From NCBI RefSeq assembly GCF_964340395.1, contig NC_135570.1, forward strand, positions 11,775,322 through 11,822,821: a DNA stretch of 47,500 nt, in the 5' to 3' direction. Below the pieces are notes generated by a model. The model searched no databases. It saw nothing but the letters and a program-made list of their open reading frames with translations, and was not told where the DNA came from. Below, piece after piece: positions 15,120-28,163 of the stretch (position 1 is the stretch's first letter; the number at the start of each line of letters is the position of its first letter). The translations under genes and the position numbers were made by a program. Origin of the DNA: Glandiceps talaboti (Eukaryota > Hemichordata > Enteropneusta > Spengelidae).

Positions 15120-15191
15120 AAACCAAACAAACAAACAAACAAACAAACAAACAAACAAACAAACAAACAAACAAACAAACAAACAAACAAA
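15120..15191. repeat. (CAAA)n tetranucleotide microsatellite
   Basis: About 17 CAAA units. Further CAAAA-rich sequence follows at 15268-15327. Confidence 0.97.
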
Positions 15192-16249
15192 AACAAGTGC
15201 TTTATACACAGCACGTGTATAAAGAAGGTGCCTAGGCGTATTGTACATTTCAGTGAATTCACAACAACACAAAACAAAACAAAGTTAAGCAAAACAAAGG
15301 AAAACAAAAAACAAAACAAAACAAAGAACAACCATGTCCTCAAAGCAAAAGTATGAGTACATGTACATGCATGTGTCACTGTATGTTGTGTTGCAGTACG
15401 ATGGTCCGATGTATAATGAGGCAGGTGGTTGTTCTATACAGTGTTAATGTGGTCATAGTATGAGACTTTACTCTGGAATTATGTTGCTTTCCGTCTAAAG
15501 ACTAGTACGAGCTTTACTGCTTTCCGTTTAGGACATAGTTTAGTACCCTATAGTTTACATAAAGGCGGCAATTGAACAACGGCGGACGTAAACTTCAGTA
15601 GACACTGGCACTGCACTATATCATTCTATAATGAGTCAAGTTATTATCGCACGCCGACAATATTTTCTCCATTTCAGTAATAAACCCTGTATCGCCTTAA
15701 GGAAAGCAAGATGCGTGTTTGATGGATTTCGCTAACATCAAAGAATAGTTAATAAAACATCTACCTCTTGGACCCTTTTTATTGTCCGCTATCACGCGCA
15801 ACAAAATGGATTCCCGCCGAATACTCTGTTAGCCAAATCGTCGTGATAAAACTTTTTAAAAAATTGTATAATATGAAATAATAAATGAGCAAGTCGGTGA
15901 CAGAGGGAAATCATGTATCAACATGTAATGAAAAAATACTGTGAATGATAGGCTATTTTGACAAGACCCGAACAACAGTGTAAAATAATTGTACTTTCTG
16001 GGCTTGCAACGATAAATTATAGTGAGTTATGGATGGTATAGTGACTCAAATGTCATTATGGGCTTTGTAGAGATTTTGATTTATAGAAATTCATATGTGG
16101 AGAATAACTCGATGGCTCAATCAATAAAACACATCCGATTTACCGAATAGGAGTTCATCTTGTATAGCATACTAATGAATCTACTAACTTGTGATGTATC
16201 GCTCCGCACGGCAGGGACTCTACTCGGAGCAGTACAGCCCGAGTTGAAC

Positions 16250-16745
16250 GCATTGTCTAGGGTGACCAAAATGTCGTCCCCGTACCCCTCCCAAAATCAT
16301 GAGCACAAAGAACTCAGTGAACATATAAACAGAGTTAAATGAGTAAACCGAAATGTCGTCTCTCTAAATTTCAAGCTCCAAACATTTGACACCTAAAAAC
16401 TGAACATACATTCTACTTTTAATACATTTTCTATGATGAGCAAATACCCCCCCCCCTCCCTCACCTTTCAAAAACTGAGCACTAAAATGACGAGATGAAT
16501 GTATGGTCCTGGGTGACCAAATGTCGTCCCCTCTCCCTTCCGCCTAAATGTAAGTAAAAAGAACAGAACATGATATACAGTGGGTTAAGGGCATTTATAT
16601 CTAGGGTGGCTAAATGTCCTTCTATGAGCGCTAAGAACAGAACATATATTAAAACCGAGTTAAATGCATTATGTAGGGTGATCAAATGGGGATCAAATGT
16701 CGTCTCCCTACCTTTTCTATAAATGAGCACTAAGAACTGAGCATA
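16250..16745. repeat. Diverged minisatellite, period about 80-95 bp
   Basis: A shared block GGTGACCAAATGTCGTC recurs near 16260, 16346, 16513, 16603 (diverged) and 16678-16705. It alternates with TGAGCACTAAGAACTGA-type and GAGTTAAATGCATT-type blocks. Indels are frequent, so the array looks old. Confidence 0.7.
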
Positions 16746-16937
16746 TAAATATTGTTATCTATGTTGTATGCAAACGTATGTCATTAATAGCGCTGTACAC
16801 TACGTGTATATGTAGTACCGGATGAAACTTGATGAAAACTAGTAAAAGGGGTGCAATTCATCTCAAGGATATGTCTTTGATCAAGAACTTTGTACACTAC
16901 AAGTGCATGATGACCCAGCAGGTTTATTAATAAACTA

Positions 16938-17170
16938 ATCGGTCGTCACATTTTGTTATCCCGCCCTTTATTAGTCATTTTTTTGCATCCCGTCCAAAAT
17001 AAATTCTTATAGCGGAATAATAAAATGTTTACGGTATAACACCACGATTCCCCCATTCAAGTTCATCTTGGCAATCACGTGGGACACTTTTGTTTTCCCG
17101 CCCTTTATTGGTCACTTTTTGGGTTCCCATCAATTCTTTACTGTGTCAAAAAACAAACACAGAATAATAA
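16938..17170. repeat. Diverged tandem duplication, offset about 135 bp
   Basis: CCCGCCCTTTATTAGTCA (from 16962) recurs as CCCGCCCTTTATTGGTCA (from 17098). The flanks also match: ACATTTTGTT with ACTTTTGTTT, and GGAATAATAAAAT with AGAATAATAATTT. Confidence 0.55.
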
Positions 17171-20094
17171 TTTCTTTATACGAGGTAATCGAGTGGGACA
17201 TGATAGTCACGGAAATTCGTCCACTGCGTGATAAATTGATACAAATTCTTTTTATCAGAAGACTTGGCGGCCATATTGTGTTGCTATCCATATAATCAAT
17301 TAATTTATTGCCATTTGCTTATCGTTTGATTACAAGCTTTATTTTTGTGTTACGTTTTGACAACTATAAATTGATCATTTCCTACAAAGTCACTGTCACT
17401 GTTCACGGGTCCGTGTATCATATTTGTCGAACGTACCATTCCATTGAGAATGATGTTGATGCATGTATTTGCACAGTCACAGTGAAGGAATTCCATGATG
17501 TAAAATATATATCTGTCAGACGAAGAACTAGCGACGAAGACCCAGAGTCACACTCAGGGTTTTGATCTGTGATAAGGAAGACGATATGATAAATGGGTTA
17601 AGCGTATTAAACATCGTACTAACACAGAAAAATGAAGCGAAACTAAAACTGTTGATTTGCATCTAAATCGGCCATATCCTGTCGGTCACGCAAAAGTTAT
17701 CGACCAAATACTCAAATTGGCCTCTTCACTCAATATCGGAAATGCGTCAAAGAACATGGAGACGGTTTTGATCACACTTTTTGTGAATGTGATGACTTCT
17801 GTAGTAAACGTTTGGCGCCAATTTATTTGTACGAACTACGTCTTTCTTCATGTCTGAGGGTTGAAATGAGACAAAAATTTACTGAAAATCATGAATTTTG
17901 ATCAAAAATTGTTCTTTTAAAGTAAAATGTTGGCGTCAATTCAGAAGTATAAAATGTTTCTATCACTCCCGCCTAAAAATCTGACGTTGGATAATATATC
18001 AACGGAATAACAAGAATAAGCGTGAGTGATTTTGGCGGGAAGAATGTTTCAGGTGGTTGTTGACGAAACATGTTTATGTAAATAGTTCAAATATTTAGAG
18101 TGTCTGTAGTTACAAAATATTATACAGTGCTATGATCGCAACATCCATTGTGGAAGGCGCTTTTAATATTTCACTAGAACAGCAGAATGGCTATTATAAT
18201 CTCCAAACTGAAATGACTTCTTTTTTATCGTCGTAAAACCACGGACCCCTTTACGGCACTGTTCATGCTCTGACGTGTGAGGGTGTTCTTTTTTTCAGAA
18301 AACACACTGATCCCCTAAGCAAGAAAAATCTCCAATCAAACTATTGGGTATAATTACTTAGTATAATTTCTCCTTACTAAGATTCTAACTATCCTCTCTA
18401 CAGTTGATATTATTGTGGATATATCCTCCATTCAGACTGATCAAACTATTATCAAGACCATGCAGGTTTTCACTTTCGCGAGATAACAGATCGCAGTCAC
18501 AACAAGACCCAGTTTGATATTCACGCATGAGTGTTAACCACAGTGTTTGCCTCGCATCATTGGATCACTGCACAATATCACCTATTAATTAAAACAAATG
18601 TTGTTCAAGGGCAAGACCGGTAGCTCTTTTGCGTTTCATTATCAGTTGAACAATATTCGTTAAGCGTAATGACAAAGTAATTTGATAGTATCGTGATAAT
18701 TTAGTTCACTAGTATGGCTTTTACTTTTTACTTCAAATTTGGCTCCATATTTTTGTTTCTATAGCAACTACAATAATTAAGACAGAGCATTTAAAATTAC
18801 CATAGTTATTTGACTGTGTCTCCTACACAGGTAGATAGAAGTTTCTTTCCCACTTGATTATAAAGTAACGAACTGGCCAAATACACACATGACTGGTCAA
18901 AATGACGTCATCCACCTACATATTCGCATTTGTTTATCAACACCCTAGAGGGGCAAATCCCATGCCTTTCGATGTTTCTTGATTAATTTAATATCAAAAT
19001 TTATTAAAATTAAACCTGCACTGAAACTTTTGACTTGTCACGCAGATAAAATATGTAAATTTGGTATGACGTCATTACACAACTCTAACATATTACGTCA
19101 TCAAATTATTTACATATATACATGTCTTGATGTGTCTTCTCGTATAACACTTAAAACCTGTGAACGCTATATATATTTCTGACAACCAGAGTATATAAAT
19201 AGATTGCAGTGCACTACACTACTTCATATTATGTTGCTGCTTTCTGATAAATTCCAGGTCACTGTTTGTTCCTCTGTCTCGTATTTGTCTCTCCAACCGG
19301 TTATAAAACTGTAATACTTCCTAAGTCACCAGAAAATCACCTTTACGCGCGGTCGTTTGCTAGCCTATAGTTGTACGGCTAGCGTTGGAGGAAATAGCGA
19401 ATGTCTGCGATAACGATCAGTTACCATCCTTCGTTGATTGATCACATGTCATTAACGATACATTTCTAAATAATGCAACGTTTCAGAGATGATACATTGT
19501 TTCAATTCAGTGATCACGGAGATAAATGAACCCAGTATTTGATGAATTGATAACAAGATATTAAAGTTATCAGGTGAGCCGGATGATTTATGGGCTCACC
19601 ATTGTCAATTTATCTCCATAATTGAGGAGTACAATAAAATAATGACTACTTATCTACTGATATGGCCTTTCAAATCGCCATCAATAAAAAGAACCGAATT
19701 TGGTCTGTGTTCAGATGAACTAAACGTGATGGAAGAGATCGTAAATCGTATTCTAGTATGTCGTAGCGACTTGATAACTGGCTAATAATTTTAGTAGCAA
19801 TTTTCTTCGACATGCTTGATCGCTAGGTAAGAGGATGACTGCGTTGAGTAGTACCAGTTAACTCTTATCCCGCTATATTTCATATATTGATATTATCTGT
19901 TATTTCTGTTTTAGACAGACATGTGTGATTCCACAATAATGAAATCGTTTTCTCGTGCCTGAATTTTAATCTCAGTGTAAGTTGTTAGAGTATCAATGAG
20001 AAGAAGGAAACATATTACGTACAATGTAACGTGGCCAATTCAGCAACTGCGCACGTTAACTGTAGTTTACAATTGACATCGAGAAGGGTAAGAG

Positions 20095-20096
<2 letters not shown>
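17171..20096. other. Intergenic sequence with two TGACGTCA palindromes
   Basis: TGACGTCA (CRE/ATF consensus) occurs at 18903-18910 and 19067-19074, with a further ATTACGTCATC at 19093. Frames at 17068-17565 have no recognisable family motif. Confidence 0.4.
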
Positions 20097-20183
<87 letters not shown>

Positions 20184-20185
20184 GG
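20097..20185. repeat. (GA)38 array followed by G13
   Basis: Pure GA to 20172, then thirteen G. A purine-only strand of nearly 90 bases has triplex or H-DNA potential. Confidence 0.96.
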
Positions 20186-20186
20186 C

Positions 20187-20187
<1 letters not shown>

Positions 20188-20225
<38 letters not shown>

Positions 20226-20236
20226 GACAGACAGAC

Positions 20237-20293
<57 letters not shown>

Positions 20294-20333
20294 GACAGAA
20301 GCAGACAGAGATAGAGAGACAGAGATAGAGCGC

Positions 20334-20367
<34 letters not shown>

Positions 20368-20441
20368 TAGGGTGAGAGAATTAGACAGACAGACAGGAGA
20401 GACAGGAAAGTTGACAGACAGAGATAGAGAGACAGACAGAG
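20188..20441. repeat. GACA/GAGA-rich imperfect microsatellite
   Basis: Several GACA runs broken by GAGA, GATA and short unique bases. It directly abuts the 31-bp minisatellite. Confidence 0.95.
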
Positions 20442-21737
20442 AACTACTAGCAGCTTAAGTGGGTTGTTACTCGACTACTAGCGGTTTATGTGTTATCACT
20501 AGACTACTAGCAGCTTGTGGGTTACCATTAGACTACTAGCAGCTCAAGTGGGTTATCATTAGACTACTAGCAGGTTGAGTGGGTTATCAACAGACTACTA
20601 GCAACATGAGTGGGGTTATCACTAGACTACTAGCAGCTTAAGTGGGTTATCATTAGACTACTAGCAGGTTGAAAGGGTAATCAACAGACTACTAGCAACA
20701 TGAGCGGGTTATCATTAGACTACTAGCAACATGAGTGGGTTATCACTAGACAACTAGCAGTCTGAGTGGGTCATCACTAGACTACTAGCAACATGAGTGG
20801 GTTATCACTAGACTACTAGCAGGTTGAATGGGTTATCACTAGACTACTAGCAACATGAGTGGGTTATCACTAGACTACTAGCAGCTTGAATGGGTTATCA
20901 TTAGACTACTAGCAACATGAGTGGGTTATCACTAGACAACTAGCAGCTTGAATGGGTTATCACTAGACTACTAGCAGGTTGAGTGGGTTATCTCTAGACT
21001 ACTAGCAGGTTAAGTGGGTTATCATTAGACTACTAGCAGCCTGAGTGGATTATCACTAGACTACTAGCCGCTTGAGTGGGTTATTACTAGACTGCTAGCA
21101 GGTTGAGTGGGTTATCACTAGACTACTAGCAGTCTGAGTGGGTTATCAACAGACTACTAGCAACATGAGTGGGTTATCACTAGACTACTAGCAACATGAG
21201 TGGGTTATCACTAGACAACTAGCAACATGAGTGGGTTATCACTAGACTACTAGCAGCTTGAATGGGTTATCACTAGACTACTAGCAGTTTGATTGGGTTA
21301 TCACTAGACTAGTAGCAGGTTGAGTGGGTTATCACTAGACTACTAGTAGTTTGATTGGGTTATCACTAGACTACTAGCAGGTTAAGTGGGTTATCATTAG
21401 ACTACTAGCAGCTTGAGTGGGTTATCACTAGACTACTAGCAACTTGAGTGGGTTATCACTAGACTACTAGCAGTCTGAGTGGGTCATCTCTAGACTACTA
21501 GCAGCCTGAATGGGTTATCTCTAGACTACTAGCAGCCTGAGTGGGTTATCACTAGACTACTAGCAGCCACAGTGGGTTATCACTAGACTACTAGCAGCCT
21601 GAATGGGTTATCTCTAGACTACTAGTAGCTTGAGTGGGTTATCACTAGACTTCTACCAGCTTGAGTGGGTTATCTCTAGACAACTAGCAACATGAGTGGG
21701 TTATCACTAGACTTCTACCAGCTTGAGTGGGTTCTCA
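20442..21737. repeat. 31-bp minisatellite, about 42 copies
   Basis: Each unit contains GACTACTAGCA, a variable 4-5-base segment, then TGAGTGGGTTATCACTA. Variable segments include GCTTG, GGTTG, GTCTG, GCCTG and ACATG; a few units are shortened or have ACAACTAGC in place of ACTACTAGC. TAG stops occur throughout, and 31 is not a multiple of three, so it is non-coding. There are no unique spacers, so it is not a CRISPR array. Confidence 0.97.
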
Positions 21738-22229
21738 CGTGGTCTGTGCAGATAAGTATATGTCAATTCCAATCGGTCTCAGCTGGTCTGTACACTTAAT
21801 ACACTGCAGCGCATACCATTCAAATTTAGTGCTGTACAAATCAAGTATTTGCGCATGTGCCGTTAACAGGTGGTTATTTTGATTCTTTCTATGCATCATT
21901 TTGTGGCAGATATTGATGATCATGTCACTTGATCCCCTTCAAGTTTTGATCAAGGATCAGGAGAGGTGAATAAGGTTGACATTTATATTCATGCAACGAG
22001 CACATGTGATGTTTGTAATTCTGTTGACCACTTAGTATTTAAAGCAATAATTATAGAAAACATTTTCTCATATGAAGTACCAGAAACTGACATTCTATTT
22101 CGACAACAAGAAAGAATGTGGTGTTATCAGCTGGTCAGTGACATTTGTGAGTAGTCAAATGCAATGTATATTGAAAATAATGGGGTATAACAAAATGTGT
22201 ACGTGTGTATGTCTGTGTCTATGTGTGTC

Positions 22230-22274
22230 TCTGTGTGCGCATGTGTATGGATGGATGGATGTGTATGTGTAATA

Positions 22275-22337
<63 letters not shown>

Positions 22338-22605
22338 ATGTATGTATGTACGTATGTACGTATGTACGTATGTACGTATGTATGTATGTATGTATGTATG
22401 TATGTATGTATGCATGCATGTATGTATGTATGTATGTATGTATGTATGTATGTATGTATGTATGTATGTATGTATGTATGTACGGGTGGGTGTTTTGGTG
22501 TATGTATGTATGTATGTATGTATGTATGTATGTATGTATGTATGTATGTATGTATGTATGTATGTATGTATGTATGTGTGTATGTAGATGGATGGGTGGA
22601 TATGT
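22230..22605. repeat. Compound (TCTG)n / (TATG)n microsatellite
   Basis: About 15 TCTG units (22276-22336), a short TACG/TATG alternation (22345-22380), a GCATGCATG core at 22412-22420, then long TATG runs to 22577 broken once at 22481-22499. Confidence 0.97.
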
Positions 22606-24038
22606 TAGTTTGTATTATGTATACAAATATGTGTGTGCATGTATTGTGCGTGTGTGTATGTTTATTTTAATCAACAGCTCATAATCTAAAACTGTTGAAT
22701 GATATATCGTGCTGTACTCATTTATATGTATAACGGAACTGTAACCGCCAAACAACTTTGTAAACAGAATATCAAAAAAATGAAGAAAATGAGCTGAGGT
22801 CAGAATAAAAATAACTCATGAAAGCTATTCGTTCTCGTGTTAATGACACCACAGTCGGTTAAGTTATATGATAGCTATTTTTGTTTGGTAGGTAAATAAT
22901 GTAACATATTGCTCTAAAACAACTGCTAGTGTTTTTACAATTCGTAAACGGTGACACGCGTACTGTTTGCGCAAGGTCTTATCAAAATGAAGTGAATTAA
23001 TTTGATATCTGTTACATTTTACACCACTGCTAACGATGGTGGTTCTAAACATATTGCAAACAACAAAATACAGGGGTTTTTTTAAAAGGGGGTTCAAACT
23101 ATTTTTAGAACTTCAATAAAAAAATACCAAATGTAAATACATATTGAACATTTGATTCCAAGTCGAATACACTTCGTATTAGATATATAAGAAGCAGAGA
23201 TAACCCAAGGTGTGAGATGAAACTGTATTATGTCCACTTATTATCCTCGCGTAAGTCTTTGGACACACCCACCACCGCTTCCATGTATGTATATTACAGC
23301 CCGCATTCGTACCGTTACAAAATGCCGCTGTCGAGAGGATGACGTAATGTCTCCATTTATGACTGTAATATGATCTACAGTATAGTATCAACTCTGCATG
23401 ATCCTCTGCTCCTTTTGACTTTCAAAGTTCCAATTCCACTAGTCGCGTGCATCCAGGTTAATGACCCGATAGCCTATATAATAATTACCCACTGTAATCG
23501 CCAATATATGCTACATGTATATATTTCACTAGGTATGCAATATTATAATATCGGGGGGGGGGGAGGGTAAGGCTACGAAAGCAAGTATTCTAGACCCCTA
23601 CGTGACCCCTACGTGACCCCTCATGGCAAAAATGCTATGATTCTGGACCTCTGTTTTGGGGACAATATTTTACACCTACGACACGTCTAACTTCTAAGCC
23701 CTTCGCATTAGTGACTAAAACATATACAAATGCACTTTTCGAAGACAGTTGTTTGAAACATCAACAACCCCAATGTACCGCAATGTCACGTATATTAGTA
23801 GGCTACATGCAATAATCATGATGACAGAGGTTGTCGTACAACATTTTGGCACCAATCGCTCATGTACAACTGCCAGATAACGTTAAATTAATTGTTACGG
23901 GCAATGACATAATTAATTATAGTGGTGAACAATTCATCAAATATTAAAGGTCGTGTAAGAATGCAGTGAGATGACGAATGAAGGCGTATAATTGCAGATG
24001 TAGATGGTTTCAATATACTCTTAACTGTCTATCACAAG
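22606..24038. other. Unique intergenic sequence
   Basis: Only a G run at 23552-23561 and the short CCCCTACGT repeat stand out. Confidence 0.5.
23593..23625. repeat. Short GACCCCTACGT tandem repeat
   Basis: GACCCCTACGT twice and a third partial copy GACCCCTCATG. Confidence 0.7.
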
Positions 24039-24059
24039 TGTATATGTACGTGTATGTAC

Positions 24060-24095
<36 letters not shown>

Positions 24096-24378
24096 ATGTA
24101 TGTATGTATGTATGTATGTATGTATGTATGTATGTATGCATACATACATACATACATACATACATACATACATGTATGCATGTATGTAGGTATGTATGTA
24201 TGTCTGTGTGTGTATGTATGTATGTATGTATGTATGTATGTATGTATGTATGTATGTATGTATGTATGTATGTGTGTCTGTGTGTATGTATGTATGTATG
24301 TATGTATGTATGTATGTCTATGTATGTATGTATGTATGTATGTATGTATGTATGTATGTATGTATGTATGTATGTATG

Positions 24379-24412
<34 letters not shown>

Positions 24413-24468
24413 TGTATGTATGTATGTATGCATGCATGCATGCATGCATGCATGCATGTATGTATGTA

Positions 24469-24505
<37 letters not shown>

Positions 24506-24522
24506 ATGTGTGTGTGTGTGTA

Positions 24523-24553
<31 letters not shown>

Positions 24554-24614
24554 ATGTATGTATGTATGTATGTATGTATGTATGTATGTATGTATGTATG
24601 TATGTATGTATGTA
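24039..24614. repeat. Long TATG/TG/CATA/CATG compound microsatellite (about 576 bp)
   Basis: TG run 24060-24078, TATG to 24138, an inverted CATA block 24139-24173, TATG again with TG and TCTG interruptions, (CATG)7 at 24431-24458, TG runs near 24470-24535, then TATG to 24614. Confidence 0.97.
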
Positions 24615-25212
24615 GTGTTGTTTCAGTAGCCACTTATTTACTGTCTACTTATAAGTTATAGACACCCATACAGGTTAAGTTACGATAATTCATTCTCAAG
24701 TTGGAAATCAGCAATATTTCTAATTAGAACTGACGTGTTCGATATAGCCACATAGCGTGAAATTCTTCTCCACAACAATACATTTCATAAATGTTACATT
24801 AAAATAATATCATTTTCCCCCCAAAAAGTTTCAGATTTCTTCCAGTTTAAACAGAAAATAACGTTATCCCTCTTCCATTGAAAAATTCCTTTGTATATAA
24901 AATAAAGAAGTCCAAATATAACTGTAAAAACCGTTATAAGCGCACCTTGTGAATAAGTAAATATTATTTTCACATACGAGTGTGAGAGTGTTTGCTGGCG
25001 ATGAATTGTCCGGGGTCATATGATGTTGTTGTCGTGTGTCTGGCCCGGCTAGGAATAGCAACTCATAAATCATGCTGTCATTTTGATCAATTGACGTTAG
25101 ATTGTGATGGTTCCCGTTCTAACCAGTTGTTTCCATCTATCATCCATGTAATCGCAATAGCTCTAACATAAAAAAAAGTATCATCAACATACTTACTACA
25201 AAAAATTCAACC

Positions 25213-25493
25213 TTTGTGACTGACTTTTATAGGGGGACACCGCTCTGGCAAATACAGTCTAGTGTCATTTGTGACAGACTTTTAAAGGTTAGGGGAACAC
25301 CACTCTGGCAAATACAGTCTCGAGTCATTTGTGACAGACTTTTAAAGGGGAACCCCACTCTGGCAAATACAGTCTAGAGTCATTTGTGACAGACTTTCAA
25401 AGGGGAACCCCACTCTGACAAATACAGTCTAGAGTCATTTGTGACAGACTTTTAAAGGGGAACCCCACTCTGACAAATACAGTCTAGAGTCAT
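25213..25493. repeat. 55-60-bp minisatellite, five copies
   Basis: CAGTCTAGAGTCATTTGTGA recurs with starts at 25255, 25315, 25370, 25425 and 25480, linked by CAGACTTTTAAAGGGGAACC and CCACTCTGGCAAATA. The rightmost copies are nearly identical and the leftmost is most diverged, with about 5 extra bases. Confidence 0.93.
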
Positions 25494-25552
25494 ATCATGA
25501 TTTCATATCACATGAATTTCACGCGATTACCTAGAAGCTCAATTTCACCTTC

Positions 25553-25686
25553 ATTGTTCTAGCAGAATATTCAGACTCCTAGCTCCTTATGACCTTCAGT
25601 CATTAATATTTATTGTTCATCTAATACATATGGATACCTGCTAAGTCCCATGAGGCCGTAGTGGATCTGGCATTGCTAGAACAATA
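25553..25686. repeat. Inverted repeat with about 105-bp loop
   Basis: CATTGTTCTAGCA at 25553-25565 is mirrored by TGCTAGAACAAT at 25675-25686. It could be a small foldback element, or chance. Confidence 0.4.
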
Positions 25687-26239
25687 GAGGCGTAAAAAAG
25701 TGTCAATCCTTACCATTGTTGTTTCTTTATCTTTGTTATCATCAAATCATTTGTTGTTAAGATATAGGACACTATCGTATTGTCGTCGTTAATGTATGCA
25801 CCAAGTCACACAAATGTGTTAACATATAGGATGTGTTAAGATATTGTCTAATTATTAAAAAAATAACTAATTATATAAAATGACTCAATGAAAATAAAAA
25901 TTACATTTTCGTGCGATATCGGACATAGGTGCTTTGTTATCATCGATGTATATACCAAATGATATGAATTTGAAGATTCGACAATAAGTAATAACTTATT
26001 AAAACTGAAAGCTACGTCAACAAATTCTATAGGATGAGTATGATTTGTTATCGTCGACGTATGTATCAAGTTATATTATTTGACATGTGTATTTTTAAGA
26101 TAGATTCTAATTACTGATAATCTTTAATTGCGCTAATGGATAATTAATATTCATGGATGGCTTATCGAAATCTAATGTATTCTTCCCATTGCCTTGAAAA
26201 AGATATGTAGCAAGTTGAGATATTGTGTTCACAAACAAA

Positions 26240-26487
<248 letters not shown>

Positions 26488-27716
26488 TTGTTACCTTTTG
26501 TAGTATTAGTTTACTTTTATCGGATAGTTAAAGCAATGTTGTGCACGTTGTTTCCTTAGAAAATGTCAGCGTGGGAAAAACACACGACGGGGCAGAAATT
26601 AGTTGCGGAGTCCGTACTGTGGCATATATAAACACCATACGTCCATATGTACACGGCATTCAGTGGGTGTTTCTATAGGCAGTTTATGTTCGCTTAAATA
26701 TAACTTTCTTTTGTTTTTAGATGATTTGTGCATAGGTTAACGACCTCATGGGGCTTATATTTTATAGTTTGAACAATTTACGTATTAACACAGGTATTAT
26801 GGCTTGTTTGTATTATGGCTGACTGCTGCAGGCGTTCTTGACTAAGTTGTCGATTCATCACTGCCTTTTCATGACATTAATTATAGACTCTTCCAAGTAT
26901 CATAAATTTATTCTGATAGTTTTACATTGAGGCTATTGTTATAAGAACTATTGTTGGCAGAGGGTCTGTATTGTTGTTGTCTTGTTTTCAGCACTTTAGT
27001 CGTCATTTTAGTCAACGTGGTAGCAAAGTTCACCTCGAAGAGCGCACACCGTTCTTCGTAAAAAAAAGTTTACTCGTCGTTCAGGTGTTTCAGAATAGCA
27101 CATAAAGACAACATGTAGCGGTAATCTTTGAAGTACCGATCGCTCTCCCGTCAGTATCAACAAATTCTATAATTTTATGACACGTTGCCATTTTTTAAGG
27201 TTAGATTCAAACTAGAAACTATGTCACATAAGCTTACGAGTTGAAAGTTCTATGTTACACGATTTTCTGAAATTTTCATAAAAATGGAATCGCTTATTTC
27301 TCCTCAATAATGTGGTTAACAAACAAATATGGCTGCTAACCACCCTTGCTCTAAAATATTTTTACTAGTAATACTGTGTAGGACATGTAGGAAGTGGAGG
27401 TACAATATAGACACTTTCCAAAGGGTCAAAGGTCAAAGTATGTAAATGTTATGATAGAGGATGCTCTGCTCTGAAATCCACTACTATGACTTCCTTTTTT
27501 TTCAAATACAAATTACAACACCGAAAGTTGGTGTTTTTGGTATTTCGACTGACGGTTCCACTCTCGGTATGAGAGAATGTCTTTTATTGGTATGTGTAAT
27601 GAGAATTCTCATATATTGGAAAGTTAGTTAGTCAGCCCAAGTTGTGATTGATGTGATGATAAAGTATTCTAAGATGAAAAGGGAGAGAGGGGCAGGAAGA
27701 AGAGGATGAGGAAAGC
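26488..27716. other. Unique intergenic sequence
   Basis: No gene, RNA or repeat that I can support. Confidence 0.5.
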
Positions 27717-27808
27717 GGTGTGGTGGTGGTGGTGGTGGTGGTGGTGGTGGTGGTGGTGGTGGTGGTGGTGGTGGTGGTGATGATGATGATGATGATGATG
27801 ATGACGAC

Positions 27809-27840
<32 letters not shown>

Positions 27841-28163
27841 CGATGATGATGACGATGATGATGATGATGGTGGTGGTGGTGGTGGTGGTGATGATGGGGA
27901 TGGTGATCATTGTGGTGGTGGTGGTTTGGTGGTGGCGATGGTGGTGGTGGTGTATTGATGGTGGTGGTGACGGCGGTGATGGTGGTGGTGGACGTGGTGG
28001 TGGTGATAGTGGTGATGTAGTGGTGGTGAAGGAGACGAGAGAAAGAGGAGTGGACCGGAAGTGGTGGTGGTGGTGGTGGTGGTGGTGGTGGTGGTGGTGG
28101 TGGTGGTGGTGGTGGTGGTGGTGGTGGTGGTGGTGGTGGTGGTGGTGGTGGTGGTGGTGGTGG
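27717..28163. repeat. GGT/GAT/GAC trinucleotide block with (GGT)34 end
   Basis: GGT 27717-27776, GAT/GAC 27777-27868, mixed GGT-rich sequence to about 28030, a 30-bp purine-rich break, then pure GGT 28061-28163. It gives long spurious frames on both strands. Confidence 0.96.

Noticed and set aside
17068-17565. Two consecutive plus-strand frames of 75 and 85 codons as a gene
   Set aside because: No recognisable domain, no supported splice sites, and the first overlaps a diverged tandem duplication.
20442-21737. CRISPR array
   Set aside because: Units are contiguous with no unique spacers, the DNA is animal, and no cas gene is present; it is a minisatellite.
24010-24661. Long MYVC/HTYI frames (also at 10.6, 22.2, 31.4, 32.6 kb)
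   Set aside because: TATG/CATA microsatellite artefacts without stops; present on both strands.
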